A DNA stretch of 51,935 nt from Deltaproteobacteria bacterium (GTDB lineage: Bacteria; Desulfobacterota; Syntrophia; Syntrophales; Smithellaceae): NCBI GenBank assembly GCA_022710585.1, contig JAKLGV010000022.1, positions 1 to 51,935 on the forward strand, given 5' to 3'. The notes under the pieces are model-generated. The model saw nothing but the letters and a program-made list of their open reading frames with translations. It was not told the DNA's origin and did no database searches. The position numbers and the translations under genes were made by a program. Of this stretch, positions 7,911-15,967 are shown one piece after another. The first letter of the stretch is position 1. Each line of letters starts with the position of its first letter.

Positions 7911-10064
7911 TCATTTTTTATCCAGCTCAGCCATGGCCTCACGAACGAGACGAGTTAATGTTTCATCAATGTTCAATAGGGTTTTTAAATATTCCCTGGA
8001 TTTCTTTGCGCCAACCTTACCCATCGTTGAGGCGCAGGCACATAAAATTTCCAGTTGTTCCTTGCTCAAATCGGACTTGATTAATTTTAAAAAGCCTTTT
8101 CTTTCTTTCAATATATCCGAAGCAATACTGATAATCTCGTTTTCCACATTTTCTTTATAAACGGTATCTTGAGTTTTACCGGCGGCTCTCAATAAACCCG
8201 CAATAAAGGCGGCTTCATTAAATTTGATGTCTTTCTTGCTTAGTTTTTCTCTCGCCAATAACAAAAGTTTGTGAACCGACTCCCCCGAAACAGCTATCTC
8301 ATGCTCCAAAATATTTGCCGCCTGATTTCGCACCTTTTCTTCTTCATCCCGCAACGTTTCGATTAAAATGTTCTCAGCTTCATTTTTATTCAATTTTGCA
8401 ACGGCTATCAACGCCTTGGTTTTAATGCTAGCATTGGGATATTTAACATACCTTTTTATGATATTGAAATCGCTACTCTGACCGACATTGACGATGACCA
8501 GTAAAGCAATGTTCAACATCGAGAGAGGCTGACTTTGATCGCCCAATATTTCCATCGACCATTGTCTGGCCAACTCGCCTTTTTTTGAAAGAAGTTCTGT
8601 AACACTTTTCAAAACCAGGGGATCATTGCATTGGTTAAATATAATATTAATGATCTTAATAAATGACGATTTCATTTGTAAAAGAACACCGTTGATCCGA
8701 TTTCTTAAATCCTGATCAGCATGAACATATTCATCAGCAAGTAATATTTCACAATTACTAAAAACAGCGTCGGGCAGATTTAAGAGCATAGATTCTTCTG
8801 AAACATTATCTTTATTTACTAAATAATCCATTAATACTTTTATGATATTATCAATGACAGACCATTGTCTCTGGATGATAAATTCGGGCATGACGATCTT
8901 GAACTTTTCAGCATAATCTTCCATCTCTTGATCAGAAGAAGCAGCGGCGGCCTTTTGAAGATAGTCGTCTATATGAGCAATGATTTCACCACCCATTTTT
9001 TTGTTTTGGATGTCACGGCGAAGCTTTTCGGGAAGCATATTGAAATCAACAATTTTATATTCATATAATGGCTCAAAAAGATCCATCGCATCCGACAGAT
9101 TCTCCGCAATAATTCTTTGAGTGGCGATATGTAAGACTTTTTTCAAATAAACCGTTCTCTGTTCATAGGAGGAATCATCTTCACCCGTTTTTTCATTTGT
9201 TATCTGCTTGTAAGCTTCAAAAACAGCCCGGGATACCGGCACCATCGCATCCTGGGGAACAGAATGTATAATCAGTTTTTCCAGTTCGTCAATTTCCAGC
9301 ATATGCGAGATATGGGTTACGATGATATCCCCGTTAATGATAAGATCTCTGAGCACGTCGGATTTGTGAAGCGGCCTGATAATATCCTCGACAATCTGCG
9401 TTTTAATCAATTTCATTTTATCCGCCGACGCTGAGCGAAACATCGGTATCACTTTTAAATCTTTAGCCAGACGGCGCAATATAATCGATACACGCCAGGG
9501 AAGCCTTCCTCTGGAAAGCACGATATCCGTCTTGAAAATTGTGGACACTTCCGTAATATCCAAATCCGCAAGAGATTTTGTCAGATACTCGCCAAGTTTG
9601 GAAATATCCGCAGATTCGGGGATCGGTTCGCTCATCAGATCAATAAATGATTCGAAGTGTTCAGGCGTGATATACTTTTTGATGACAAAACTGTTGAGAT
9701 TCTTTCTTTCAAAATAATCCTTCAGTTTCGGAACGAATAAATCCAACGTGCTCTCTCTGGCCAGCTTTCTGATATTGAAAGGTTCCTCCAGTATCCCGCT
9801 GATGTGGATATCAACTTTATCTCCTGCTTCATGACAGGTAAGCATAAACTCCGTTGATGCGCCCAGAGCAGTTTGAAACGTTTGATAAAGACCTTTTTTG
9901 ACCTCCTGAGAAACGGGATGGGTGGCGTCGTAATAACCACTTCGGGATATAGCTTTGGTCAATTCAATGACAAAATCGCATACGGTTTTCGCCTTGGCAA
10001 ATTCATCAGACGAAAAATCTTTTTTTTCATCCGGTTTATAAAAAGTTTCCGCGATCGGACTCAT
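7911..10064 (-). CDS. Large HEAT-repeat-like protein of unknown function
   Basis: 717 residues, no signal peptide or membrane segment. The N-terminal 200 residues show no motif that I recognise. From about 490 onward there are repeated helical pairs of HEAT type (for example SIKTKALIAVAKLNKNEAENILIE and EEEKVRNQAANILE; Leu/Ala-rich helices with conserved Asp/Asn at turns), which usually form a curved protein-binding scaffold. Many lysines, asparagines and isoleucines and a visibly higher AT content than the flanking genes. The ATG at 10062-10064 follows GAAGGG. Monocistronic by position. Partner and role unknown; a signalling or assembly scaffold is only a guess. Confidence 0.75.
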   Translation of the reverse strand: MSPIAETFYKPDEKKDFSSDEFAKAKTVCDFVIELTKAISRSGYYDATHPVSQEVKKGLYQTFQTALGASTEFMLTCHEAGDKVDIHISGILEEPFNIRKLARESTLDLFVPKLKDYFERKNLNSFVIKKYITPEHFESFIDLMSEPIPESADISKLGEYLTKSLADLDITEVSTIFKTDIVLSRGRLPWRVSIILRRLAKDLKVIPMFRSASADKMKLIKTQIVEDIIRPLHKSDVLRDLIINGDIIVTHISHMLEIDELEKLIIHSVPQDAMVPVSRAVFEAYKQITNEKTGEDDSSYEQRTVYLKKVLHIATQRIIAENLSDAMDLFEPLYEYKIVDFNMLPEKLRRDIQNKKMGGEIIAHIDDYLQKAAAASSDQEMEDYAEKFKIVMPEFIIQRQWSVIDNIIKVLMDYLVNKDNVSEESMLLNLPDAVFSNCEILLADEYVHADQDLRNRINGVLLQMKSSFIKIINIIFNQCNDPLVLKSVTELLSKKGELARQWSMEILGDQSQPLSMLNIALLVIVNVGQSSDFNIIKRYVKYPNASIKTKALIAVAKLNKNEAENILIETLRDEEEKVRNQAANILEHEIAVSGESVHKLLLLAREKLSKKDIKFNEAAFIAGLLRAAGKTQDTVYKENVENEIISIASDILKERKGFLKLIKSDLSKEQLEILCACASTMGKVGAKKSREYLKTLLNIDETLTRLVREAMAELDKK

Positions 10065-10123
10065 AGCGCCAACCCTTCAGTTTCCATATTCCGAAAAAAT
10101 CTAAACTCATTCCCTGTAAGGAA

Positions 10124-10152
10124 ATGCTATCTTTAATTTATGTGATTCTCAA
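10124..10152 (-). promoter_or_regulatory. Candidate promoter of the HEAT-repeat gene
   Basis: Minus strand TTGAGA (10147-10152), 17-base spacer, TAGCAT (10124-10129); five and four matches to consensus. It lies 60-90 bases before the ATG. Confidence 0.35.
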
Positions 10153-10274
10153 TTGAGGATTTGTTGGGTCATTTATATCATGTCTTGAATGAAACACAAA
10201 CATAATATGCAATAATGACATTACATAGCTCCATAGAATCTTCCGGAATCGGAAAATATGGGGCGGCGGATTGA

Positions 10275-10463
10275 TTAAAGTCTCCAGCCCCCCCCCGGAA
10301 AATTTTTTCCACAATTGACCCGGTTCCCAATCGACAAGAAAAAGAGTTCTGGAACTCCGTCGGTCCGGTGATTCCCTTCGCGCTGGGGGCAGGTCTCTCG
10401 CTTACTTCAGCACTGATCCTCGCCTTCGGCCTGCCGCAAAAAGCGCCAGAAAGCCGTGTTTAG
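10275..10463 (+). pseudogene. Remnant of the C-terminus of a membrane protein, transporter-like
   Basis: A reading frame without a start codon is open from just after TGA at 10272 to TAG at 10461. Its last 40 residues read like the end of a multi-pass transporter: EFWNSVGPVIPF, then the hydrophobic ALGAGLSLTSALILAF, then a short polar tail. Upstream sequence shows no continuation in any frame I tried, and a nine-C run at about 10288-10296 lies within it. It may be the tail of an MFS-type permease left after deletion or partial transfer. It lies just beyond the 3' end of tRNA-Phe. Confidence 0.45.
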
Positions 10464-10510
10464 ATTACTTATCCAGGAACCTATTCACCATTAATAAAAA
10501 CTCAACTATA

Positions 10511-10553
10511 CAAAAACGAAAGGGCTGCAAATGACTGGCACTTGCAACCCCTT
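10511..10553 (-). terminator. Rho-independent terminator after tRNA-Phe
   Basis: On the minus strand an 11-pair stem with one bulged G (AAGGG-G-TTGCAA against TTGCAGCCCTT) and an 11-base loop is followed by a T-rich tail TCGTTTTTG. It begins about 10 bases after the tRNA CCA end. Confidence 0.7.
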
Positions 10554-10561
10554 GATTTTAA

Positions 10562-10637
10562 TGGTGGGTCAGGACAGAATTGAACTGTCGACACTCGGAT
10601 TTTCAGTCCGATGCTCTACCGACTGAGCTACCGACCC
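10562..10637 (-). tRNA. tRNA-Phe (anticodon GAA)
   Basis: 76 bases with an encoded CCA end. The acceptor stem GGGTCGG pairs with CTGACCC (one G-U), the D-arm is GCTC...GAGC, the anticodon stem TCGGA/TCCGA encloses the loop CTGAAAA with anticodon GAA, and the T-arm GACAG/CTGTC encloses TTCAATT. All arms fold cleanly. Confidence 0.97.
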
Positions 10638-10671
10638 GTTGGATCAATGAATCCCTGAAATTATGCAACCG

Positions 10672-10698
10672 TCTATAGAATAAGATATCGTTTGTCAA
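10672..10698 (-). promoter_or_regulatory. Candidate tRNA-Phe promoter
   Basis: Minus strand TTGACA (10693-10698) and TATAGA (10672-10677) with a short 15-base spacer, 35 bases before the mature tRNA. The spacing is less than ideal. Confidence 0.35.
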
Positions 10699-10733
10699 GG
10701 TCTTTTTCTGCCTCACTCAAAGATGTTCTTCGT

Positions 10734-11291
10734 TTAATTATTGTCGGTTGCCGGCGGTGTCGCGGGTTGCACTGCCGCCTCGGAAGCGCCCTCATCCGGA
10801 ATCGACAAGCCGGCGCTGTGATCTGTTTTTTCTTTAATGACGACGACCGTTCCGGCGATTTTGTCATGCCAGCCCTGTTTTCGGCGATCGAAAGCGGCCC
10901 AGATAAAGCCTAGATAAAAGATGTTGGAAATAAAATAGCCGACCGATCTTAAAAACGCCGTGCCGAAAGAAATGGGCTTGCCTTCTTCGGTCACCACCTG
11001 CAATCCCAGAATCATTTTTCCGGGTGTCCGGCCTGTCGCGCCATGAAAATAGGTAAAATAGATGATGTTGATGACAAAATAAAATGCCCATAAATAAAGC
11101 ATCAAAGGAGAGAAATGTGCCGTCCCTTCTAAATCCGCAAGAAATCTGTCGCTGTTTACGGAAAGAGCGCCGGAAAAAAATGCGAAAGAAGCGACAATAG
11201 ATAAAATCAGAAAAATGAAAAATATAATTGTCCCGTCAATCGTAAAAGCGATCAGCCGTCGCCAGAATCCGGCATATTTATAAAAACTCAT
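10734..11291 (-). CDS. RDD-family membrane protein
   Basis: 185 residues. The N-terminal FWRRLIAFTIDG carries the Arg...Asp pattern of the RDD family, with three or four membrane helices (about 18-42, 65-85, 115-130) and a conserved GRTPGKMILGLQVV segment followed by the conserved RRKQGWHDKIAGT. The tail (about 155-185) is Ala/Pro/Thr-rich. Its ATG overlaps the stop codon of rsmE (ATGA), so the two are probably translationally coupled; GGAGGAG precedes the start. RDD proteins are often linked to transport or ion exchange, but the role here is unknown. Confidence 0.88.
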   Translation of the reverse strand: MSFYKYAGFWRRLIAFTIDGTIIFFIFLILSIVASFAFFSGALSVNSDRFLADLEGTAHFSPLMLYLWAFYFVINIIYFTYFHGATGRTPGKMILGLQVVTEEGKPISFGTAFLRSVGYFISNIFYLGFIWAAFDRRKQGWHDKIAGTVVVIKEKTDHSAGLSIPDEGASEAAVQPATPPATDNN

Positions 11292-12061
11292 TTTGTCTCC
11301 TCCTGTGTGCTCTTGCTGAAGATGCCTTTTTCATACTGTATAATAGCGACGATAGCCGCTGCCGCCGTTTCTACTTTTAAAATCTGCCTGCCAAGACTGA
11401 CCGAGATAAAATCCGCTTCCGTGGCCTGTTGAATCTCATCCCGGGTAAAACCGCCTTCCGGCCCGACGACAATAAAAATATCTTTCGCGTCGATTAGCGA
11501 TGCGTCGGCCAGAACATCTTTAATGGTTTTCCGGGATTCTTCTTCCCAGAAGATTAATTTCAAGGAACTCTGACAGGATAGTGATAGCATCTCGCTGAAA
11601 GAGGAAATCTTCGCTACGTCAGAGATATACGCGCTGTGGCTGGAACGTGCCGCTTCCTGCGCGATTTTCTGCCAGCGGCTCAGCTTTAAATCACTTTTTT
11701 CATCGTTGATATGACTGACCGAGCGGGCAGCATGAAAAGGAATAATCACATCCGTCCCCAGTTCCGCGGCGCTTTTGATGATTGTGTCCATCTTCCTGGC
11801 TTTGGGCAGGGCCTGTGCCAGCGTGAGCCGGATTTCTCTGGCCTCTGAAGGAACCGGTTTTCCCAATTCGGCCAAAACCGCCCCGGCAGAGAAGTTCCTG
11901 ATGACCGCCTCGAACTCCCGGCCGTAGCCGTCAAAAACATTGATTCTGTCCCCCGGTTGAAGCCGCATGACCTGTTTCAGATACTTTAAATTATCTTCGC
12001 CCAGTTCACAGACTGTTTTGTTTTCCAGAGATTGCGGACTGTATATGCGGGGAATGGTCAA
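11288..12061 (-). CDS. rsmE: 16S rRNA (uracil1498-N3)-methyltransferase
   Basis: 257 residues, a normal length. It has an N-terminal PUA-like RNA-binding part with GDRINVFDGYG near 37-47 and a C-terminal SPOUT (knotted) methyltransferase domain with the S-adenosylmethionine site motifs VVGPEGGFTRDE and VSLGRQILKVETA. It methylates U1498 of 16S rRNA in the assembled small subunit. The start is a TTG (12059-12061). Middle gene of prmA-rsmE-RDD; it lies 48 bases after prmA and overlaps the RDD gene by four bases. Confidence 0.95.
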   Translation of the reverse strand: MTIPRIYSPQSLENKTVCELGEDNLKYLKQVMRLQPGDRINVFDGYGREFEAVIRNFSAGAVLAELGKPVPSEAREIRLTLAQALPKARKMDTIIKSAAELGTDVIIPFHAARSVSHINDEKSDLKLSRWQKIAQEAARSSHSAYISDVAKISSFSEMLSLSCQSSLKLIFWEEESRKTIKDVLADASLIDAKDIFIVVGPEGGFTRDEIQQATEADFISVSLGRQILKVETAAAAIVAIIQYEKGIFSKSTQEETK

Positions 12062-12109
12062 ATCGGGGCATCCTTCACTATTATTTTCGGGCAGATGAAA
12101 ACGAATTTT

Positions 12110-13045
12110 TTATGGATTTCTGCGGAGCACGTAACAGACCCACTCTTTCTCCGTGATTATCCGATGCAGAGAAAGGGGAGCGACAAAAAATTCTTTTTCG
12201 ATTCTTTTCGCGTCCTGTTCAATGATGCCCGAAATAATCAGGTATCCTTCCGGTAGAAGCAATTCCGCCAGATGCGGGCGGAGCGTGATGAGCAGGTTGG
12301 ACGTCAGATTGGCGACAATCAGATTGCGCTTCTTGTCGATGGCAGCCGCCGTTTTATTCAAAATGCGTAAGGAGGTTTGCACGTTATTGATCGCGGCGTT
12401 TTCACCGGCGATTTCAACGGCCTTTTTGTCGTTGTCGATGCAGATGACATCCTGCGCGCCCATCTTAGCCGCGGTGATGCCCAGGATGCCCGTGCCGCAG
12501 CCGACATCCAGCACCTTCCATTCCTGTATGGAGCGGTCATTCATAATGACATCTTCAATGGCTTCGATGCACATGCGCGTCGAGGGATGCTGACCTGTTC
12601 CGAAAGCCATGCCGGGATCAATTTCAATGACGATATCGCGGCTGGCCGGCGTGTATCGCTCCCACGTCGGCTTGACCACAATATTTTTGCTGACCCGCAC
12701 GGGGATGAAATATTTTTTCCACTGTTCCCCCCAGTCGGGATCGCAGATGGTTTCCGTGGTAAACGAAGGTTTGGCCAGGTTGGGAAAAATTTCCGCCAGG
12801 CTGTTGATATACTTCTGAAGCGCGGCCAGTCTTTTTTCATTGCGGCTTTCATCAGGAAAATACGCTTTCAAAATATCTTCATCGGCCGGTTCCGGAAAAT
12901 CTCCTTCGGTTTGCTGCGGCGCCAGAGATTCCTGAAAAACACCCTGCGCGCCGGATTCGGTCAGAAAATTTCCCAGCGCGTCCATCAGCTCCGGGTGAGC
13001 CAGCACTTCAACTTTCAGCCATTTTCCCGTGTCTTTTTCTGTCAT
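12110..13045 (-). CDS. prmA: Ribosomal protein L11 methyltransferase
   Basis: 311 residues. A ferredoxin-like N-terminal substrate-binding domain (KVEVLAHPELMDALGNFLTE) precedes the class I methyltransferase fold with DPGMAFGTGQHPST, motif I VLDVGCGTGILGI and the catalytic-loop NLTSNLL. It trimethylates amino groups of ribosomal protein L11. ATG at 13043-13045 after AGGAT. Commonly paired with rsmE, as here. Confidence 0.95.
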   Translation of the reverse strand: MTEKDTGKWLKVEVLAHPELMDALGNFLTESGAQGVFQESLAPQQTEGDFPEPADEDILKAYFPDESRNEKRLAALQKYINSLAEIFPNLAKPSFTTETICDPDWGEQWKKYFIPVRVSKNIVVKPTWERYTPASRDIVIEIDPGMAFGTGQHPSTRMCIEAIEDVIMNDRSIQEWKVLDVGCGTGILGITAAKMGAQDVICIDNDKKAVEIAGENAAINNVQTSLRILNKTAAAIDKKRNLIVANLTSNLLITLRPHLAELLLPEGYLIISGIIEQDAKRIEKEFFVAPLSLHRIITEKEWVCYVLRRNP

Positions 13046-13073
13046 GAAAAATCCTGTCGAAATGTTTTGTTTA

Positions 13074-13102
13074 TCTATATATTCTTTTCATCAATATTTC
13101 AA
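13074..13102 (-). promoter_or_regulatory. Candidate promoter for prmA-rsmE-RDD
   Basis: Minus strand TTGAAA (13097-13102), 17-base spacer, TATAGA (13074-13079). It forms a divergent pair with the plus-strand promoter at 13156-13184. Confidence 0.45.
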
Positions 13103-13155
13103 GCCTCCTGAACACGTTCAGCGATAAATCCGGCTGGACGCGGCATGATTATATA

Positions 13156-13184
13156 TTGACTTACGGGCAAGTTTTTTCTATAAA
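13156..13184 (+). promoter_or_regulatory. Promoter of the phosphofructokinase gene
   Basis: TTGACT (13156-13161), 17-base spacer, TATAAA (13179-13184); both hexamers match five of six. The predicted leader is about 70 bases, with GGAGAG before the ATG. Confidence 0.6.
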
Positions 13185-13258
13185 TCAGACATCGCTATGT
13201 TCCCAACCGTTTTCCAGATTTTATTTATTTTAATTTTCAATATTTTGGAGAGAAAAAT

Positions 13259-14368
13259 ATGAAAATGAAAATCGCCGTACTGACAGGTGGCGGGGATTGT
13301 CCCGGATTAAACGGAGCTATCAAATGGGTGACCAAAAGCGCCCTTGATCCCCGCATCGCCGCGACCCGCTCCGTATCGTTTGAAATTGTCGGCATTGTGG
13401 AGGGTTGGAAAGGACTCGTTGAAGTGGATCCGGACGATCCCAAAAGCTGCGTCCGCTGGCTGAAACCGCTTGATGAAGAAATCGTCCGGGCCTGGGACCG
13501 CTACGGCGGCACCAATCTGGGAACGTCGCGAACCAATCCCTTCAATCCAAAAAATGACCGTTCGGAAAAGGTCATAGAGAACATCAAAAAGCTCGGCATT
13601 GATGCCATCGTGGCGATCGGCGGCGAGGACACGCTGGGCGTGGCCTATAAACTCTACAAGATGGGCGTCAAAACGGTCGGCATTCCCAAAACAATCGATA
13701 TGGATCTCACGGGAACGGAATATTCTCTCGGCTTTGACACGGCGGTGAATGTTATTATGGAGGAGATTGACCGTCTGCGAACAACGGCCGGTTCCCATGG
13801 CCGGATTTTTGTCGTGGAAACGATGGGGCGCCATGCCGGATGGCTGGCTCTGCGCGGCGGCGAATGCAGCGGCGCGTATATTATTCTCATCCCGGAGCTT
13901 CCTTTTGATATGGAAAAGGTCTGTGAGCTTTTGCGGGAAAGAAAAGGTCGGGAAATCAATTATTCCATCATCTTGGTCGCCGAAGGCGCAAAGTTGAAGG
14001 GACGCGACGAATTTCTCAAGGACCGCCACGTGGATGACTTCGGGCATGTTTCGGTGGGCGGAATCGGCAGTTATGTCGCGACAGAAATTGAAAAAATAAC
14101 CGGTCTGGAAGCCCGCTCCATTACCCTCAGTCATCTGCAGCGCGGAGGAACGCCATCGGCTCACGATCGCCTGATGGCCAGATGGTTCGGGATTGCCGCC
14201 GTCGATATGATCGTAAACGGTGATTTCGGAAGGATGGTCAGTCTGGACCGAGGCGAGATTACCACGGCGCCTCTGCAGGGCATCATCAATAAATTAAAGC
14301 TTGTTGATGTCAATAAATATTACGATACCGAAAGATACAACGGCAGACGAACCATCTTCTGGGGATAG
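13259..14368 (+). CDS. 6-phosphofructokinase, pyrophosphate-dependent type
   Basis: 369 residues, cytoplasmic glycolytic enzyme (fructose 6-phosphate to fructose 1,6-bisphosphate). N-terminal LTGGGDCPGLNG nucleotide/diphosphate loop; GGEDT near 121-125 in place of the GGDGS of ATP enzymes; PKTID near 143-147 with Lys in place of Gly; MGRHAGWLA; and LSHLQRGGTPSA toward the end. Asp at the second acidic position and Lys in PKTID are the residues associated with PPi use (as in the Amycolatopsis methanolica enzyme), so reversible PPi-dependent activity is likely. ATG 13259-13261; a second in-frame ATG follows two codons later. Confidence 0.9.
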   Translation: MKMKIAVLTGGGDCPGLNGAIKWVTKSALDPRIAATRSVSFEIVGIVEGWKGLVEVDPDDPKSCVRWLKPLDEEIVRAWDRYGGTNLGTSRTNPFNPKNDRSEKVIENIKKLGIDAIVAIGGEDTLGVAYKLYKMGVKTVGIPKTIDMDLTGTEYSLGFDTAVNVIMEEIDRLRTTAGSHGRIFVVETMGRHAGWLALRGGECSGAYIILIPELPFDMEKVCELLRERKGREINYSIILVAEGAKLKGRDEFLKDRHVDDFGHVSVGGIGSYVATEIEKITGLEARSITLSHLQRGGTPSAHDRLMARWFGIAAVDMIVNGDFGRMVSLDRGEITTAPLQGIINKLKLVDVNKYYDTERYNGRRTIFWG

Positions 14369-14485
14369 TCGCCGCAAGAAATTCTTTCTGGCATCCATGA
14401 TGCAATCGCGCGGGAAGACCGGGCATTCTGTCGCTTTGCCCTCTCTGATGTGATGAGCAAAAATTTATTCAAACGTTCTCCAAAG

Positions 14486-14507
14486 CAGCCTCGGGCTGAT
14501 TTTTTAT
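14486..14507 (+). terminator. Weak terminator-like hairpin after pfk
   Basis: CAGCC-TCG-GGCTG (14486-14498) followed by ATTTTTTAT. The five-pair GC-rich stem with a T-tract is short. It ends at the proposed start of the diguanylate cyclase, so it may also affect that gene's translation. Confidence 0.4.
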
Positions 14508-15689
14508 ATGGCACATAAAAGCATCTCTTTAAATGTGAACGGCATTGCCAGGAAGTTCTCCAAACTGGGCTACAACATCTCTGTGCTGGCACAGGATTTT
14601 TCCATCATCCCCAAAAACGATCCCAAACAGGCCCTGCGCCTGCGCCGTTTTTTTATATCTCTGGGAATTTATATCTTAAACCTCTCCCTGGCTTATTTAG
14701 GCTACAAGGCCGGCATCATGGAATTAAAAGCGCTTTACGGGAACTGGCTTCTTATCCTTTCGGTGAATATTATTTTATACATCGCCTTTCGTTCCGGCTG
14801 GAACAAGAGGATGAAAGACCCCAGTCTGACGGCTCTCCAGATTTGTGTTGCCAGTCTTGTCGTGATGTACGGCATATTTTTCGTCTATCAGGCAAGAGGT
14901 GTTCTGCTTTCCGTTTACGTTTTGATCCTTCTGTTCGGCATTTTTCGTCTGGATACCCGGCAGTTTCTCTATGTGAGCGCCTTTATTCTTTTGACGTACG
15001 GCATCGATATTGCCCTGCTGAAAATTTTCAGACCGCACGATATTATTCTTGAAAGTGAATTTTTTCAGTGGACGGCCCTGGCCGTTGTGCTGATTTCAGT
15101 TTCTTTTATTGGCGGTAATATCAGCGCCCTGCGCCGGGAATTGAGCAGCAGCCGGAAAAAAATTCAGGAGTCTCTGGCAAAAATTCAGGAAATGGCCATC
15201 CAGGACGATCTGACCGGATTCTATAATCGTCGTCACCTGATGGAGCTTATTGAAAACGAACGCAGTCGAGCGGCGCGTACGGGAGCGACTTTTTCACTGG
15301 CCATGATGGATCTTGATAAATTCAAGAGTGTCAACGATACGTTGGGGCATCAGGCGGGAGACGCTGTTCTGATGACTTTTGCCAATATCATCCGCAATGT
15401 TTTGCGTAAGACAGACTTCTGCGGCCGTTATGGAGGCGAAGAATTCCTGGTCGTTCTGACACAAACCAATCTGAGAGAAGCAAAGGTCTTCGCCGAACGC
15501 ATCCGTGTATGCGTGGAAGATTGCCTGGTGTTCGAAACGGAAAAGGGGCAAAAATCCCACGTCACGGTTTCGATCGGCCTGGCCGAACATTTAAAAACCG
15601 AAGGCGTCTATCGAACAATTTCCCGCGCGGATGAAGCCGTGTACAAAGCCAAGAAAAACGGGCGTAACCGTGTGGAAGTTTCCGAATAA
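14508..15689 (+). CDS. Membrane-bound diguanylate cyclase (GGDEF)
   Basis: 393 residues. Five or six hydrophobic helices (about 47-66, 80-95, 107-127, 132-146, 152-172, 188-204) form a membrane input domain, followed by a short coiled linker and a GGDEF domain starting at DDLTGFYNRRH (233-243). The active site is GGEEF (309-313), and the product-inhibition site RxxD (Arg300, Asp303) is present, so it should make cyclic di-GMP under feedback control. The chosen ATG has no Shine-Dalgarno and lies directly after a hairpin with a T-tract; the frame is open only to 14457 upstream, without another good start. No c-di-GMP effector is nearby. Confidence 0.9.
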   Translation: MAHKSISLNVNGIARKFSKLGYNISVLAQDFSIIPKNDPKQALRLRRFFISLGIYILNLSLAYLGYKAGIMELKALYGNWLLILSVNIILYIAFRSGWNKRMKDPSLTALQICVASLVVMYGIFFVYQARGVLLSVYVLILLFGIFRLDTRQFLYVSAFILLTYGIDIALLKIFRPHDIILESEFFQWTALAVVLISVSFIGGNISALRRELSSSRKKIQESLAKIQEMAIQDDLTGFYNRRHLMELIENERSRAARTGATFSLAMMDLDKFKSVNDTLGHQAGDAVLMTFANIIRNVLRKTDFCGRYGGEEFLVVLTQTNLREAKVFAERIRVCVEDCLVFETEKGQKSHVTVSIGLAEHLKTEGVYRTISRADEAVYKAKKNGRNRVEVSE

Positions 15690-15967
15690 ATAGTCCTTCT
15701 CTGGCAAATATTATCCAAATATCATCTTGCCTGATTGTATGAAAAAAACAGAGCGCTGCCCCGGTTACAATTTCTTCAAGTTGTGTTTTTCCTCTTTACA
15801 AAAATCGAAATATCATTTAGGTGTAACCCAGATTGTACGTTATGCATCTCACGCTGTACGTTTCTACCCGCGGCCAAATCCATACAAATATAATTTTTTT
15901 ACAATAAAATTAAGTATCGCTAGCTGTGCAGGATTTTTTCATTCTTAAGTCTAAGGAGGAAAGGTTT
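15690..15967 (+). other. AT-rich intergenic stretch with a -10-like element
   Basis: No gene supported. A TATAAT sits at 15889-15894, but no matching -35 was found 16-18 bases upstream. AAGGAGG just before 15968 is the ribosome-binding site of the next gene. Confidence 0.4.

Noticed and set aside
15727..15948. 73-codon frame between the diguanylate cyclase and the secreted hydrolase
   Set aside because: No ribosome-binding site, no recognisable domain, and AT-rich intergenic composition.
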